A stretch of DNA of 56,341 nt from RGIG1959 sp045651865 (GTDB taxonomy: Bacteria > Bacillota > Clostridia > Oscillospirales > Acutalibacteraceae): contig JAZRTC010000038.1 in NCBI GenBank assembly GCA_045651865.1, positions 1-56,341 on the forward strand, given 5' to 3'. The notes under the pieces were generated by a model. It ran no database searches. It was not told the origin of the DNA and was given only the letters and a program-made list of their open reading frames with translations. Position 1 is the first letter of the stretch, and every line of letters starts with the position of its first letter. Made by a program: the position numbers and the translations under genes. Below, piece by piece: positions 14,777 to 22,878 of this stretch.

Positions 14777-16707
14777 TTCTTCACACGCTTTTTCCACAGC
14801 GAGAATTTCAGCACGGTCAGAATGATCACAGCGAACAGCACCAGACCGCCGATATCGGACACGATTTGCGGCAGACCGAGCACGCCCGACAGATCCACAA
14901 CTTTATCCACACCGAACACGGCAAGGAGTGCAAGCAGGATGCCCACAAGGCCTTCGCCCGCGATCATACCCGAGCAGAACAGGATGCCGTCGTTCTGGAT
15001 AGATTTCTTCTCGTCCTCAGGACGCTTGATCTTATCCACAAGCAGACGGAGCAGACCGCCGACCATGATGCACGCGTTGAGCTGGACAGGCAGGTACACA
15101 CCGATTGCGAAGGGAAGCACGGGAATACCGATCAGTTCCACAACCACGGCGATGCACACGCCGACAAGCACCAGACCCCACGGCAGGTTGCCGCCCATAA
15201 CACCCTCGATGATCAGCTTCATCAGGGTTGCCTGCGGTGCGGCAAGCTCTTCCGAGCCAAAGCCCCACGCGCTGTCGAGCAGGTAAAGCGTGGCGCCGAT
15301 GGCAAGTGCCGCCGCCGAAACACCGATGATCTCGCCGATCTGTTGCTTCTTCGGGGTAGCACCCAGCAGATAGCCGGTCTTCAGGTCTTGCGAGGTATCG
15401 CCCGCAATCGCGGAGACGATGCAGATGATCGAACCGATCGCGATGGCACTGCGCATACCCTCGGCAAGCACGGCCATATCGGAATCCGCGCCGATGCCGC
15501 CCGTGAATTTGAGGATGAGGGTCGCAATCAGCAGGGTTGCGATCGCCATACCCGACACGGGGTTGTTGGAGCTACCGACCAGACCGACCATACGCGACGA
15601 GACTGCCGCAAAGAAGAAGCCGAAAATCACCACGATGATCGCGCCGATCAGGGTGACAGGGATTGCGGGAACCAGCCACACAGCAAGCGTCAGCACGCCG
15701 ATGGCAATGAGCACGACTTTCATATTCATATCGCGCTCGGTACGCAGGTTGGATGCCGCACCCGCACCCGACATGCTCTTCATCGCGCCTGCAAAGGTCT
15801 TGACGATAAGGGGAAGCGATTTGACAAGGCTGATGATACCGCCTGCCGCCAGCGCACCTGCGCCGATGTAGCGGATGTAGGAGCCCCAGATGCCCGATGC
15901 ACCCGATGCGGCAAAGATGTTGCCGATCGTGTCCGTGCCGGGGTAGAGGATCGCATCTGCACCGAACAGCACGATGAGCGGAATGAGCACCATCCAGCTC
16001 AGCACGCCGCCCGCGAACATGTACGACGAGATACGCGGGCCGCAGATAAAGCCGACGGACATCACCGCGGGATAGATCTGCGTGCCGATGGCACCTGCAA
16101 AGCCTTTGAACGCGAGGGTGATCTCACCCGACACGACCTTCAGACCGTCGATGATGAACTTGAAGATCGCCGCAAAGCCCATACCCGCAAACACGGTCGA
16201 AGCGTTTGCGCCGCCTTCTTCGCCCGCGAGCAGAACTTCTGCACAAGCGGTGCCTTCGGGATAGGGCAGGATGCCGTGTTCCTTGACGATGAGCGCGTTG
16301 CGAAGCGGCACCATGAAGAACACACCGAGAAGACCGCCGATCAGCGCGATCAGCGTGATCTCAATCAGGTTCGGCTTGTCCATCTTGCCTTCCGCCGCCC
16401 ACAGGAACAGCGCAGGCAGGGTGAAGATCGCACCTGCGGCGAGCGATTCACCCGCCGAACCGATGGTCTGCACCACATTGCTTTCGAGAATGGAGTTTTT
16501 GCGAAGCAAAATACGGATGACACCCATCGAGATGACAGCCGCCGGGATGGAAGCGGACACCGTCATACCGACGCGCAGTCCGAGGTAGGCGTTTGCCGCG
16601 CCGAAGATGACCGACAGCAACACACCCATGATGATCGCCGTAACGGTCAGCTCGGGTGTGACCTTATCCGCAGGGATATACGGCTTAAATTCTGTTTTTT
16701 TGTCCAT
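14773..16707 (-). CDS. OPT family oligopeptide transporter
   Basis: 644 residues, almost entirely hydrophobic, with about 14-16 membrane segments. Family features include the N-terminal GAANAYLGLRVGMTVSASIP, the GTACAEVLLAGE stretch and repeated Gly/Pro-rich helices. OPT proteins import oligopeptides or metal-chelate compounds; bacterial members of this type are poorly characterised and the substrate is unknown. The start at 16707 is chosen for AAAGGAG 9 bases upstream. Promoter at 16794-16822, with a strong hairpin in the leader. It overlaps the PqqD-like gene. Confidence 0.9.
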   Translation of the reverse strand: MDKKTEFKPYIPADKVTPELTVTAIIMGVLLSVIFGAANAYLGLRVGMTVSASIPAAVISMGVIRILLRKNSILESNVVQTIGSAGESLAAGAIFTLPALFLWAAEGKMDKPNLIEITLIALIGGLLGVFFMVPLRNALIVKEHGILPYPEGTACAEVLLAGEEGGANASTVFAGMGFAAIFKFIIDGLKVVSGEITLAFKGFAGAIGTQIYPAVMSVGFICGPRISSYMFAGGVLSWMVLIPLIVLFGADAILYPGTDTIGNIFAASGASGIWGSYIRYIGAGALAAGGIISLVKSLPLIVKTFAGAMKSMSGAGAASNLRTERDMNMKVVLIAIGVLTLAVWLVPAIPVTLIGAIIVVIFGFFFAAVSSRMVGLVGSSNNPVSGMAIATLLIATLILKFTGGIGADSDMAVLAEGMRSAIAIGSIICIVSAIAGDTSQDLKTGYLLGATPKKQQIGEIIGVSAAALAIGATLYLLDSAWGFGSEELAAPQATLMKLIIEGVMGGNLPWGLVLVGVCIAVVVELIGIPVLPFAIGVYLPVQLNACIMVGGLLRLLVDKIKRPEDEKKSIQNDGILFCSGMIAGEGLVGILLALLAVFGVDKVVDLSGVLGLPQIVSDIGGLVLFAVIILTVLKFSLWKKRVKK

Positions 16708-16744
16708 AAGTTTCTCCTTTCTTGTTTCACGGGGAAACATAAAA

Positions 16745-16781
16745 CCGCGCGACCAACCGCAAAACGCGATCGGTCGCGCGG
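16745..16781 (-). other. GC-rich hairpin at the 5' end of the OPT mRNA
   Basis: CCGCGCGACC / GGTCGCGCGG pair around a 17-base loop, with TTTT after it on the minus strand. It starts a few bases after the predicted transcription start, so it would either cap and stabilise the mRNA, act as an attenuator, or end pepD read-through. Confidence 0.5.
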
Positions 16782-16793
16782 CAAATACGCGCT

Positions 16794-16822
16794 ATTATAC
16801 CATATTTTTAGTAACAGGTCAA
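16794..16822 (-). promoter_or_regulatory. Promoter of the OPT-PqqD operon
   Basis: Minus strand TTGACC (16817-16822), 17 bases, TATAAT (16794-16799), extended by TGG. It lies just beyond the stop of pepD (16835). Confidence 0.8.
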
Positions 16823-16834
16823 CCGTTTATCACA

Positions 16835-18271
16835 TTAAAGTGTTTCCAAAATTGTCAACAATAAGGCAAATGTCTGCTGTGTGGAGGGAATATTCAGCGC
16901 TTCGTCCACCGTGTGCACATCGCGCATCGACGGGCCGCATGCGATGCAGTCGAGTCCTTCAAGCCGCGACGCGAACACTGCGCACTCCAGTCCCGCGTGG
17001 ATCGCCTCCACCTTCGGCGATTTGCCGTACTGCGCCTCATAGCACTTGATAAAGGTCTGCTGAAGCGGCGAGTCCGCTTTAAATTCCCATGGCGGGTAGT
17101 GACCGAAGGTGTCAATGCTGTCGGCAACACCCGTCGCCGCGTTGACCACGGTCTTTTCAAGCAGATCCAGTCCCATCTGCTTGTTGGAGCGCAGGGTGTG
17201 ATGCAGGATCACATCGTTGCCGTCGGTTTGCAGAATACCGAGGTTGAGTGAGGTTTCCACAAGTCCGTCGATCTCGTCGCTCATCTGCACCACGCCGTCG
17301 GGAACGGCGGCAAGCAACGCAATCACGCGGTTGGCATCGGCGGCGGTCATCGGGAACAACAGATCGTTGTCACCGACAGCGATATCAAAGCAAAACTGCG
17401 GTTCGGTGGCGGCGAGCGCTTCCTGCTTTGCGCGAAGCCACGCGGTGATATGTTCGGCAAATTGCTCGGGATCGGCAACGCACAGCACCGCGTTACAGCG
17501 GTTGGGGATGGCATTGCCTTTGTCGCCGCCGTCGACAGTGACAAGACTCACGCCGTCGCCGACAAAGTGCATCAGCAGTGCGCCCATCAGCTTGTCGGCG
17601 TTGGTGCGGTGTTTGTCGATTTCCACACCCGAGTGTCCGCCGCGAAGTCCCTGAAGCGACACCGTCACAGGGATGCTGCGCACCATCTCACGCGTGACAT
17701 TGACGGTCAGCACCAGATCGCTGCCGCCCGCGCAGGATACGGTCAGCGTGTCGTCCTCTTCGGCGTCGAGATTGATCATACGGCGGCCGTTGAGCAGGCT
17801 CATATCCAGCTCCCACGCGCCGAGCATACCGATCTCCTCATCGGCGGTGAACACCGCTTCGATCGGCGGATGCGACAGCGTGTTGTCTTCGAGCACGGCA
17901 AGGATCATCGCCGCAGCGATGCCGTTGTCTGCACCCAGCGTTGTGCCGTTGGCGCGAAGCTCGTCGCCGTCGACATACAGCTCGATGCCGTCTTTTTCAA
18001 AATCCACCGTGCTGTCGGCGGTTTTCTGACACACCATGTCAAGATGCCCCTGCAAAATCACGGGCGGTTCGTTCTCGCGACCCGCCGAGCCGTCTTTATA
18101 GATAATGACATTGTGTGCGTCGTCATGCACACAGCGCAGATTGCGGGTAGTAGCAAAGTTTTCGACAAAATCTGCAATGCGTTTGCGGTCGCCCGAGCCG
18201 CGCGGCACGCGGCTGAGTGCTTCAAAATGGGTAAACACCCGCGCGGGTGTGAGGTTGGATATGTTGCTCAT
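16835..18271 (-). CDS. pepD: Aminoacyl-histidine dipeptidase (Xaa-His dipeptidase, M20C)
   Basis: 478 residues, normal length for the family. Metal-site motifs are LQGHLDMVCQK (about residues 72-82), TTLGADNGIAAAM (~111-123) and FTADEEIGMLGAWELD (~143-158). The dimerisation lid lies mid-protein and the C-terminal half restores the catalytic fold. It hydrolyses dipeptides, notably X-His such as carnosine, in the cytoplasm. SD GGAGG 8-12 bases upstream of the ATG at 18271. Next to an oligopeptide transporter, it fits peptide use, but it has its own promoter. Confidence 0.95.
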   Translation of the reverse strand: MSNISNLTPARVFTHFEALSRVPRGSGDRKRIADFVENFATTRNLRCVHDDAHNVIIYKDGSAGRENEPPVILQGHLDMVCQKTADSTVDFEKDGIELYVDGDELRANGTTLGADNGIAAAMILAVLEDNTLSHPPIEAVFTADEEIGMLGAWELDMSLLNGRRMINLDAEEDDTLTVSCAGGSDLVLTVNVTREMVRSIPVTVSLQGLRGGHSGVEIDKHRTNADKLMGALLMHFVGDGVSLVTVDGGDKGNAIPNRCNAVLCVADPEQFAEHITAWLRAKQEALAATEPQFCFDIAVGDNDLLFPMTAADANRVIALLAAVPDGVVQMSDEIDGLVETSLNLGILQTDGNDVILHHTLRSNKQMGLDLLEKTVVNAATGVADSIDTFGHYPPWEFKADSPLQQTFIKCYEAQYGKSPKVEAIHAGLECAVFASRLEGLDCIACGPSMRDVHTVDEALNIPSTQQTFALLLTILETL

Positions 18272-18301
18272 AAAAGGATCCCTCCAAAAGAAGATACCAA
18301 T

Positions 18302-18330
18302 AGTATACTATATATCGCGGTCGAAGGCAA
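18302..18330 (-). promoter_or_regulatory. Promoter of pepD
   Basis: Minus strand TTGCCT (18325-18330), 17 bases, TATACT (18302-18307), 30 bases before the ATG. Confidence 0.6.
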
Positions 18331-18365
18331 GCGGATTGTGGGTGAGTAAGCACCCAAAATCGACG

Positions 18366-18505
18366 CAAACATCGTTGTCCCCCTCTGTGAGGGGGGATGT
18401 CAGCGAAGCTGACAGGGGGAGTTTGCAAGGAACTTCCATTGTGCATAAAACTCCCTCCGGTTTCGCTTCGCTCAACCACCTCCCTCAGAGAGGGAGGCAG
18501 GCGGC
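18366..18505. repeat. Dispersed hairpin repeat pair in the pepD / desulfidase intergenic region
   Basis: Two hairpin-rich halves. The first has CCCCCTC...GAGGGGGG then GTCAGCGAAGCTGAC; the second, in opposite sense, has TTTCGCTTCGCTCAACCACC then CTCCCTCAGAGAGGGAG. Such arrays are common between genes in Ruminococcaceae. There is no coding content in 18331-18545. Confidence 0.6.
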
Positions 18506-18545
18506 TCTCGCTACTCGGTTCCCTGCGCGCCGTGCGTCGCGCGAC

Positions 18546-18581
18546 AATAAAAACGGGAACGGTGTGATGCCGTTCCCGTTT
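18546..18581 (-). terminator. Terminator of the desulfidase-like gene
   Basis: AAACGGGAACGG / CCGTTCCCGTTT stem with a 7-base loop, followed by T's on the minus strand, 8 bases past the stop codon. Confidence 0.88.
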
Positions 18582-18588
18582 CTCATGT

Positions 18589-19854
18589 TTAATTTTCCAG
18601 CATAATGCGGATAAGTTCGCGGTCGGTCTGTGCCATACCGTTTTGTGCCAGTGAGCCGACATTGCGGATGGTGTCCTCGACATCGCCCGCGACGATGCCG
18701 TCACCGCCGTAAAATTCCTTGCCGTGCATATACATCTGCATACCGAGCAATCCCGATTCGACCGCCGAGGCGATCTTCGCCGCACAGCTTGCTTTCGCGC
18801 CGTCGCACACCACGCCCGAGTTGATGGCGAGCGCGTTAACGACAGTGTGCGCGATTTCGGAAAAGCCGCCGCCGTGCAGGTACATCACGCCCGCCGCCGC
18901 GCCGCATCCGGCGCTGATCGCGCCGCAATAGGCGGACAGACAGCCGATGCCCGTTTTGAGGTGGATGGTCGTGAGGTTGGAGACGAGCAAGGCGCGGTAA
19001 AGCAGATCATCCGACACGCCCATCTCGCGCGCGTAGACAATGACGGGGAGTGATGCGGTCATGCCCTGATTGCCGCTTCCCGAGTTGATGATCACGGGGA
19101 GTTCACAGCCGTTCATACGGGCGTCCGACCCTGCCGCCGCCCACGCTTTGGCGCGGTTATGCACCGTGTTGCCGTAGGACATCAGCAGGGTGCGTCCGAT
19201 GGCGGCGCCGTATTTACCCGTCAGACCTTCTTCGGCGATGGCGGTGTTGCAGGCGATCTGACGGTCGAGAAGCTCGCGCACATCATTAAGGTCGGCGTGG
19301 TTGGCAAAATCAAGAATATCCGCAATGCTTAAGCGTGAGCGATCGGTGTCACCGACTGCTTCGGGGATTGTGTTTTCCACAACGGTTTTGCCGTCCACGG
19401 TGATCAGGCACAGTCCCGTATGATGCTGAACGGTGCGCGCATACACGGTGTGGTTTTGGCTCGTCAGCGTAATGCCGATATCGAGAATATAGTCGCTTTG
19501 TGCTTCACTGACTGTGACAGGCACGCTCTCCAGAAATGCGGCGATGCACGGTTGCTTGTCCTCGGAAATTGCGGCAAGCACTTCGAGTTCCCGCTCAGGG
19601 TCGCCCGCGACAATACCCGCGGCAGTGGCGGCTTCAATGCCGCGCAGACCGCCTGTGTTGGGCACCATCACGCTCTTGACATTTTTGATGATGTTGCCGC
19701 TGACGCACACGGCGACCTTGCACACCTCCTCGTCAAGATGCGCGGCGGCCTGCGCGGCGGTCAGCGCAATGGCGATCGGCTCGGTACAGCCCATGGCAGG
19801 TACCAGCCCCGCGTGCAGGATATCGAGAAATTCTTGGTATAACGCAGTGTTCAT
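18589..19854 (-). CDS. UPF0597 family protein, L-cysteine desulfidase-like (CyuA/YhaM type)
   Basis: 421 residues. GCTEP near residue 23 and CGAISAGCGAAAG near residue 280 supply the conserved cysteines for an iron-sulfur cluster, and SGSGNQGMTAS matches the serine-dehydratase-like core. Known family members break down L-cysteine to pyruvate, ammonia and sulfide. The start at 19854 is chosen for GGAG 9 bases upstream; longer frames lack a ribosome site. Single-gene unit with its own promoter and terminator. Confidence 0.87.
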   Translation of the reverse strand: MNTALYQEFLDILHAGLVPAMGCTEPIAIALTAAQAAAHLDEEVCKVAVCVSGNIIKNVKSVMVPNTGGLRGIEAATAAGIVAGDPERELEVLAAISEDKQPCIAAFLESVPVTVSEAQSDYILDIGITLTSQNHTVYARTVQHHTGLCLITVDGKTVVENTIPEAVGDTDRSRLSIADILDFANHADLNDVRELLDRQIACNTAIAEEGLTGKYGAAIGRTLLMSYGNTVHNRAKAWAAAGSDARMNGCELPVIINSGSGNQGMTASLPVIVYAREMGVSDDLLYRALLVSNLTTIHLKTGIGCLSAYCGAISAGCGAAAGVMYLHGGGFSEIAHTVVNALAINSGVVCDGAKASCAAKIASAVESGLLGMQMYMHGKEFYGGDGIVAGDVEDTIRNVGSLAQNGMAQTDRELIRIMLEN

Positions 19855-19876
19855 TGTTATCAACTCCATTACACAT

Positions 19877-19905
19877 ACGATACCATATTTTTGTCGAATG
19901 GTCAA
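19877..19905 (-). promoter_or_regulatory. Promoter of the desulfidase-like gene
   Basis: Minus strand TTGACC (19900-19905), 17 bases ending AAAATATGG, then TATCGT (19877-19882). The spacer end is the same as in the OPT promoter. Confidence 0.65.
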
Positions 19906-19907
19906 CA

Positions 19908-19953
19908 AAAACAAAAAGTGTCCGCCGCTTTCCTTGCGGAAAACGGCGGGCAC
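19908..19953 (-). terminator. Terminator of the TerB-like gene
   Basis: GTGCCCGCCGTTTTCC pairs with GGAAAGCGGCGGACAC around GCAA, with two mismatches, then TTTTTGTTTTT on the minus strand. It ends just before the -35 of the next gene. Confidence 0.85.
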
Positions 19954-19971
19954 CGTGATTCTTTTGTAAGA

Positions 19972-20385
19972 TTATGCGAACAGCTTTTTGACGAAAGCGG
20001 TTTCTTCCTTGGAGATCTTCTCGTCAACAGCGAGGATGGACAGAACAAACATCATCAGATCGCCCTTGAACTCCTGGGGAGCGTTGTCAAACAGCGCGTC
20101 GGTCAGGTCTTCCATCTTGGAGCTGTACAGCTTGATCATGTTGTCGATCGTCTCGTCTTGCAGACCCATAACATCTTTGAGCCATTTGTTCTCCAGTGCG
20201 GTCAGCGTGCCGTCGGCACCGACAGAAGCGAGAACGACGGAGGTCAGTGCAAACATACCGTCATGGTCGGTATCGACTGCCTTGAGGATGGGCATGATCT
20301 TGCCCAGCGCGATTTTGCCAAACGCGACCAGCTCGTCATAATCCTTGTTGACGATATCCTGCATCATTTGATTGAAATCTGCCAT
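19972..20385 (-). CDS. TerB-like domain protein
   Basis: 137 residues, mainly helical and acidic. Two similar halves carry VVLASVGADGTLTALENKWL and FVLSILAVDEKISKEETAFV, the A-x-D-G-x-(I/L)-x-x-x-E pattern of the TerB (tellurite resistance) fold, which binds metal in characterised members. No other ter genes are near. Cytoplasmic, no signal. SD AAAGGAG 8-10 bases upstream of the ATG. Own promoter and terminator. The family assignment is tentative. Confidence 0.55.
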   Translation of the reverse strand: MADFNQMMQDIVNKDYDELVAFGKIALGKIMPILKAVDTDHDGMFALTSVVLASVGADGTLTALENKWLKDVMGLQDETIDNMIKLYSSKMEDLTDALFDNAPQEFKGDLMMFVLSILAVDEKISKEETAFVKKLFA

Positions 20386-20418
20386 AATAAAAAACTCCTT
20401 TGCGCTTTAATAGGGTAC

Positions 20419-20454
20419 TACACTAGTGTACCACACGCAAAGGAGTGTTGTCAA
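20419..20454 (-). promoter_or_regulatory. Promoter of the TerB-like gene with overlapping 12-bp palindrome
   Basis: Minus strand TTGACA (20449-20454), 18 bases, TACACT (20425-20430). The -10 lies inside the perfect palindrome TACACTAGTGTA (20419-20430), a possible operator. Confidence 0.6.
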
Positions 20455-20460
20455 CCAAAA

Positions 20461-21621
20461 TCAACTTTGTTCGTCAAAAAAGATGTCGGTGTTGCACGAA
20501 AATCCGCGTTCCGCCAGTGCCGTGTCCAGCTTCGTTTTGATGGCGGCGTGATCGCCCGTATTAAACGGCACGACCAGATCGAACATCAGGCGCAGTGGCT
20601 CTTCATCCCGCATCAGGCGGAAGTCGTGAACGGAAAAGCGCTCATCGATGCCGCGCAGGATCTCGTCCACAGTGCAACGCAGGGACTGCGCGAGCGGGTC
20701 GGCGGTGTCGATGGGGTCATAATGGATGACCAGACGAATGTTCATCCGTTCCAGTGCGGCGCGTTCGATTGCGTCGAGCAGGTCGTGGGTCGCCATCGGA
20801 TCATCCTCACAGCTGACCTCCGCGTGCACGGTGGCAAAACAGCGACCGGGGCCGTAATCGTGAATGAGCAGATCGTGGATGCCGAGGATTTTCTCATGGG
20901 AGGAGATGAGCGTCTCCAGCTGTTCCACGGTATCTTTGTCTGCTTGTGCGCCGAGAAGCGGCGAGACCGTTTCTTTGGCAACCTGAAAACCCGACCAAAG
21001 GATAAACACCGCGACCGCCAGACCGATCCAGGCATCAACATTGATGTGGAACAGATAATACACCGCACATCCGAGCAACACCGCCGTGGTGGCGAGTACA
21101 TCGTTGCGGCAGTCCACCGAGGTGGCTTTCAGCGCCGAGGAGCCGATGTGTTTGCCGAGATTGCGGAAAAACAGCGACATCCACAGTTTGAGAAGCGCCG
21201 ATGCGGCAAGAATCACAAGGCTGACAGCGGAGATGTCCACCGTGACGGGGGAAATGATGCGCTCAAACGAGTTGACCGCTAATTGAGAGCCGATAAGCAG
21301 GATCAAAAACGCGACGGCAAGCCCCGCGAGATATTCATACCGTGCGTGACCGTAGGGATGGTCGCGGTCGGCTGGTTTTTGCGAGATGCGAAAAGCGACC
21401 AGCGTGATGACCGAGGAGGACACATCCGACAGGTTGTTGGCGGCATCTGCCATCACGGCGACCGAGCCGCTGAGCAATCCAAGCACCAGTTTGAACGCAA
21501 AGAGCAGGAGGTTGCACACAATGCCCGTTGCGCCCGCGAGCCGTCCGACGGCGGCGCGCACAGCAGGCGAGGCGATGTTATCGCGGTCTTTGATAAAAAG
21601 ACGAAGTAAAAGTTGTGTCAC
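20461..21621 (-). CDS. Cation diffusion facilitator (CDF) family transporter
   Basis: 386 residues from a GTG at 21621, chosen because AAGGAGG lies 7 bases before it; the frame runs further upstream without a ribosome site. Six membrane segments. CDF metal-site patterns are MADAANNLSDV near residue 57 and a TM5 motif SVDCRNDV, with DHPYGHARYEY at the TM2-TM3 loop. A C-terminal cytoplasmic domain follows, longer than in the smallest CDFs. It exports Zn2+, Fe2+, Mn2+ or similar by proton exchange; the metal cannot be told. It lies 46 bases after the sugar kinase gene. Confidence 0.9.
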   Translation of the reverse strand: MTQLLLRLFIKDRDNIASPAVRAAVGRLAGATGIVCNLLLFAFKLVLGLLSGSVAVMADAANNLSDVSSSVITLVAFRISQKPADRDHPYGHARYEYLAGLAVAFLILLIGSQLAVNSFERIISPVTVDISAVSLVILAASALLKLWMSLFFRNLGKHIGSSALKATSVDCRNDVLATTAVLLGCAVYYLFHINVDAWIGLAVAVFILWSGFQVAKETVSPLLGAQADKDTVEQLETLISSHEKILGIHDLLIHDYGPGRCFATVHAEVSCEDDPMATHDLLDAIERAALERMNIRLVIHYDPIDTADPLAQSLRCTVDEILRGIDERFSVHDFRLMRDEEPLRLMFDLVVPFNTGDHAAIKTKLDTALAERGFSCNTDIFFDEQS

Positions 21622-21667
21622 AACAGCACCTCCTTGAACGGGCAGTGATGAACGCCGTGTTATGCGA

Positions 21668-22783
21668 TCATTTCGCGTATTTTTTGACAATCGCCTTCAT
21701 GTCGTCAAACTGCGCTTCCATATCGGCAACCAGCTTGAACTGTGTGCGGCAACGGTCGAGGTTCTGACCTTCGTAATGCGTGCGGAAATAGTGATCGCCG
21801 TCGAGGTAGTCGGTCAGGAAGCGGATGCCGCACTCAAGCGTCATCAGTCGCGCGCCCCACGGCAGATAATCAAGCTCCGCCGCGGTCAGACCGCCCTGCG
21901 CACCCTCGAGGAAGCCGCGGGTGTACGCTTCGTAAAGTTCGATATCAAAATTGACCTTCGACAGATCCTTTTCGTCCTCTTTGGAATGGTTGGCACCAAA
22001 GCGGATGGAATCGCCGAAATCGTTGATGGACAGACCCGGCATGGTGGTGTCGAGGTCGATGACGCAGATGCCCTGTCCTGTCTGACGGTCGATGAGGATG
22101 TTGTTGAGCTTGGTGTCGTTGTGGGTCACGCGAAGCGGCAACACACCGTCACGAAGCGCCTGCATCGCGACCGAGCAATCTGCCTTGCGCGCCATCACGA
22201 AGTCAATCTCCGCCTGCACATCCTTGGCGCGACCGTGCTTGTCGGCTTCGAGTGCTGTCAGGAATTTTTGCAGGCGATCTTCGGTGTTGTGGAAGTTGAC
22301 GATCGGCTCGTGCAAGGTGGCGGCAGGGAAATCGCGCAGTTGATACTGGAAGCGACCGAAGGAACGCGCCGAAGCCTCAAACAGCTCGGGTGTTGCCGAT
22401 TGGAAGCAATCGGTGCCTTCGATAAACGGGGTCAGTCGCCACACCTTGCCGCTCCCATCGGTGTAAAACGGCTTGCCATCCTTGGTGTTGATAAGGCTGA
22501 GCGTTTCGCGGGCGGGGTCGCCGCCGTTTTCGATGATGCGCTCACGCAGGTAGGAGGTCACGCCGATGAAATTCTCCATCAGTTCTTCAGGGTGCGGGAA
22601 TGCGGCACTGCTCAGACCTTGCAGGATATAGCGCACGCAGTCGCCTTCCTTGGGTTGGCACAGCACGCAGAAGGTATCGTTGATATGGCCCTGACCGTAA
22701 CGCACCGCGCCGACAAGCGTGTCGGGGAAACTGTATGCGGCAAGAACCTCGTTGAGAATCGTATCGTTTTCGGGAATGTACAT
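21668..22783 (-). CDS. nahK: N-acetylhexosamine 1-kinase-like aminoglycoside-phosphotransferase-fold kinase
   Basis: 371 residues. The sequence closely follows the pattern of bifidobacterial NahK as remembered. Shared stretches include YGQGHINDTF (29-38), LPLRVTHNDTKLNNIL (215-230, catalytic Asp223), VIDLDTTMPG (241-250, Mg site), DFGDSIRFGA and EDEKDLSKV. NahK phosphorylates GlcNAc/GalNAc at C1 in the lacto-N-biose/galacto-N-biose pathway for mucin and milk glycans. The other pathway genes (phosphorylase, uridylyltransferase, epimerase) are not adjacent. Start at 22783 with AGGAGGG upstream. Likely transcribed with the CDF gene. Confidence 0.78.
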   Translation of the reverse strand: MYIPENDTILNEVLAAYSFPDTLVGAVRYGQGHINDTFCVLCQPKEGDCVRYILQGLSSAAFPHPEELMENFIGVTSYLRERIIENGGDPARETLSLINTKDGKPFYTDGSGKVWRLTPFIEGTDCFQSATPELFEASARSFGRFQYQLRDFPAATLHEPIVNFHNTEDRLQKFLTALEADKHGRAKDVQAEIDFVMARKADCSVAMQALRDGVLPLRVTHNDTKLNNILIDRQTGQGICVIDLDTTMPGLSINDFGDSIRFGANHSKEDEKDLSKVNFDIELYEAYTRGFLEGAQGGLTAAELDYLPWGARLMTLECGIRFLTDYLDGDHYFRTHYEGQNLDRCRTQFKLVADMEAQFDDMKAIVKKYAK

Positions 22784-22878
22784 AGCGTAACCCTCCTGAA
22801 TAAAATTTATGAACAGAGTGTAGCATAAATTCCGCAGATAAGAAAAGGTCAAAGCTGTCGATAGATTTGCAACATCGG

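Noticed and set aside
14866..17049. 727-codon plus-strand frame opposite the OPT transporter
   Set aside because: His/Arg/Asp-rich shadow of a hydrophobic gene; the minus-strand OPT frame has clear family motifs.
18366..18505. Considered as a CRISPR array because of repeated CTCCC blocks
   Set aside because: Only two diverged, inverted units without regular spacers; they are hairpin repeats.
18105..18605. Plus-strand frame across the pepD upstream region and repeats
   Set aside because: It runs through the hairpin repeats and pepD's promoter; no ribosome site.
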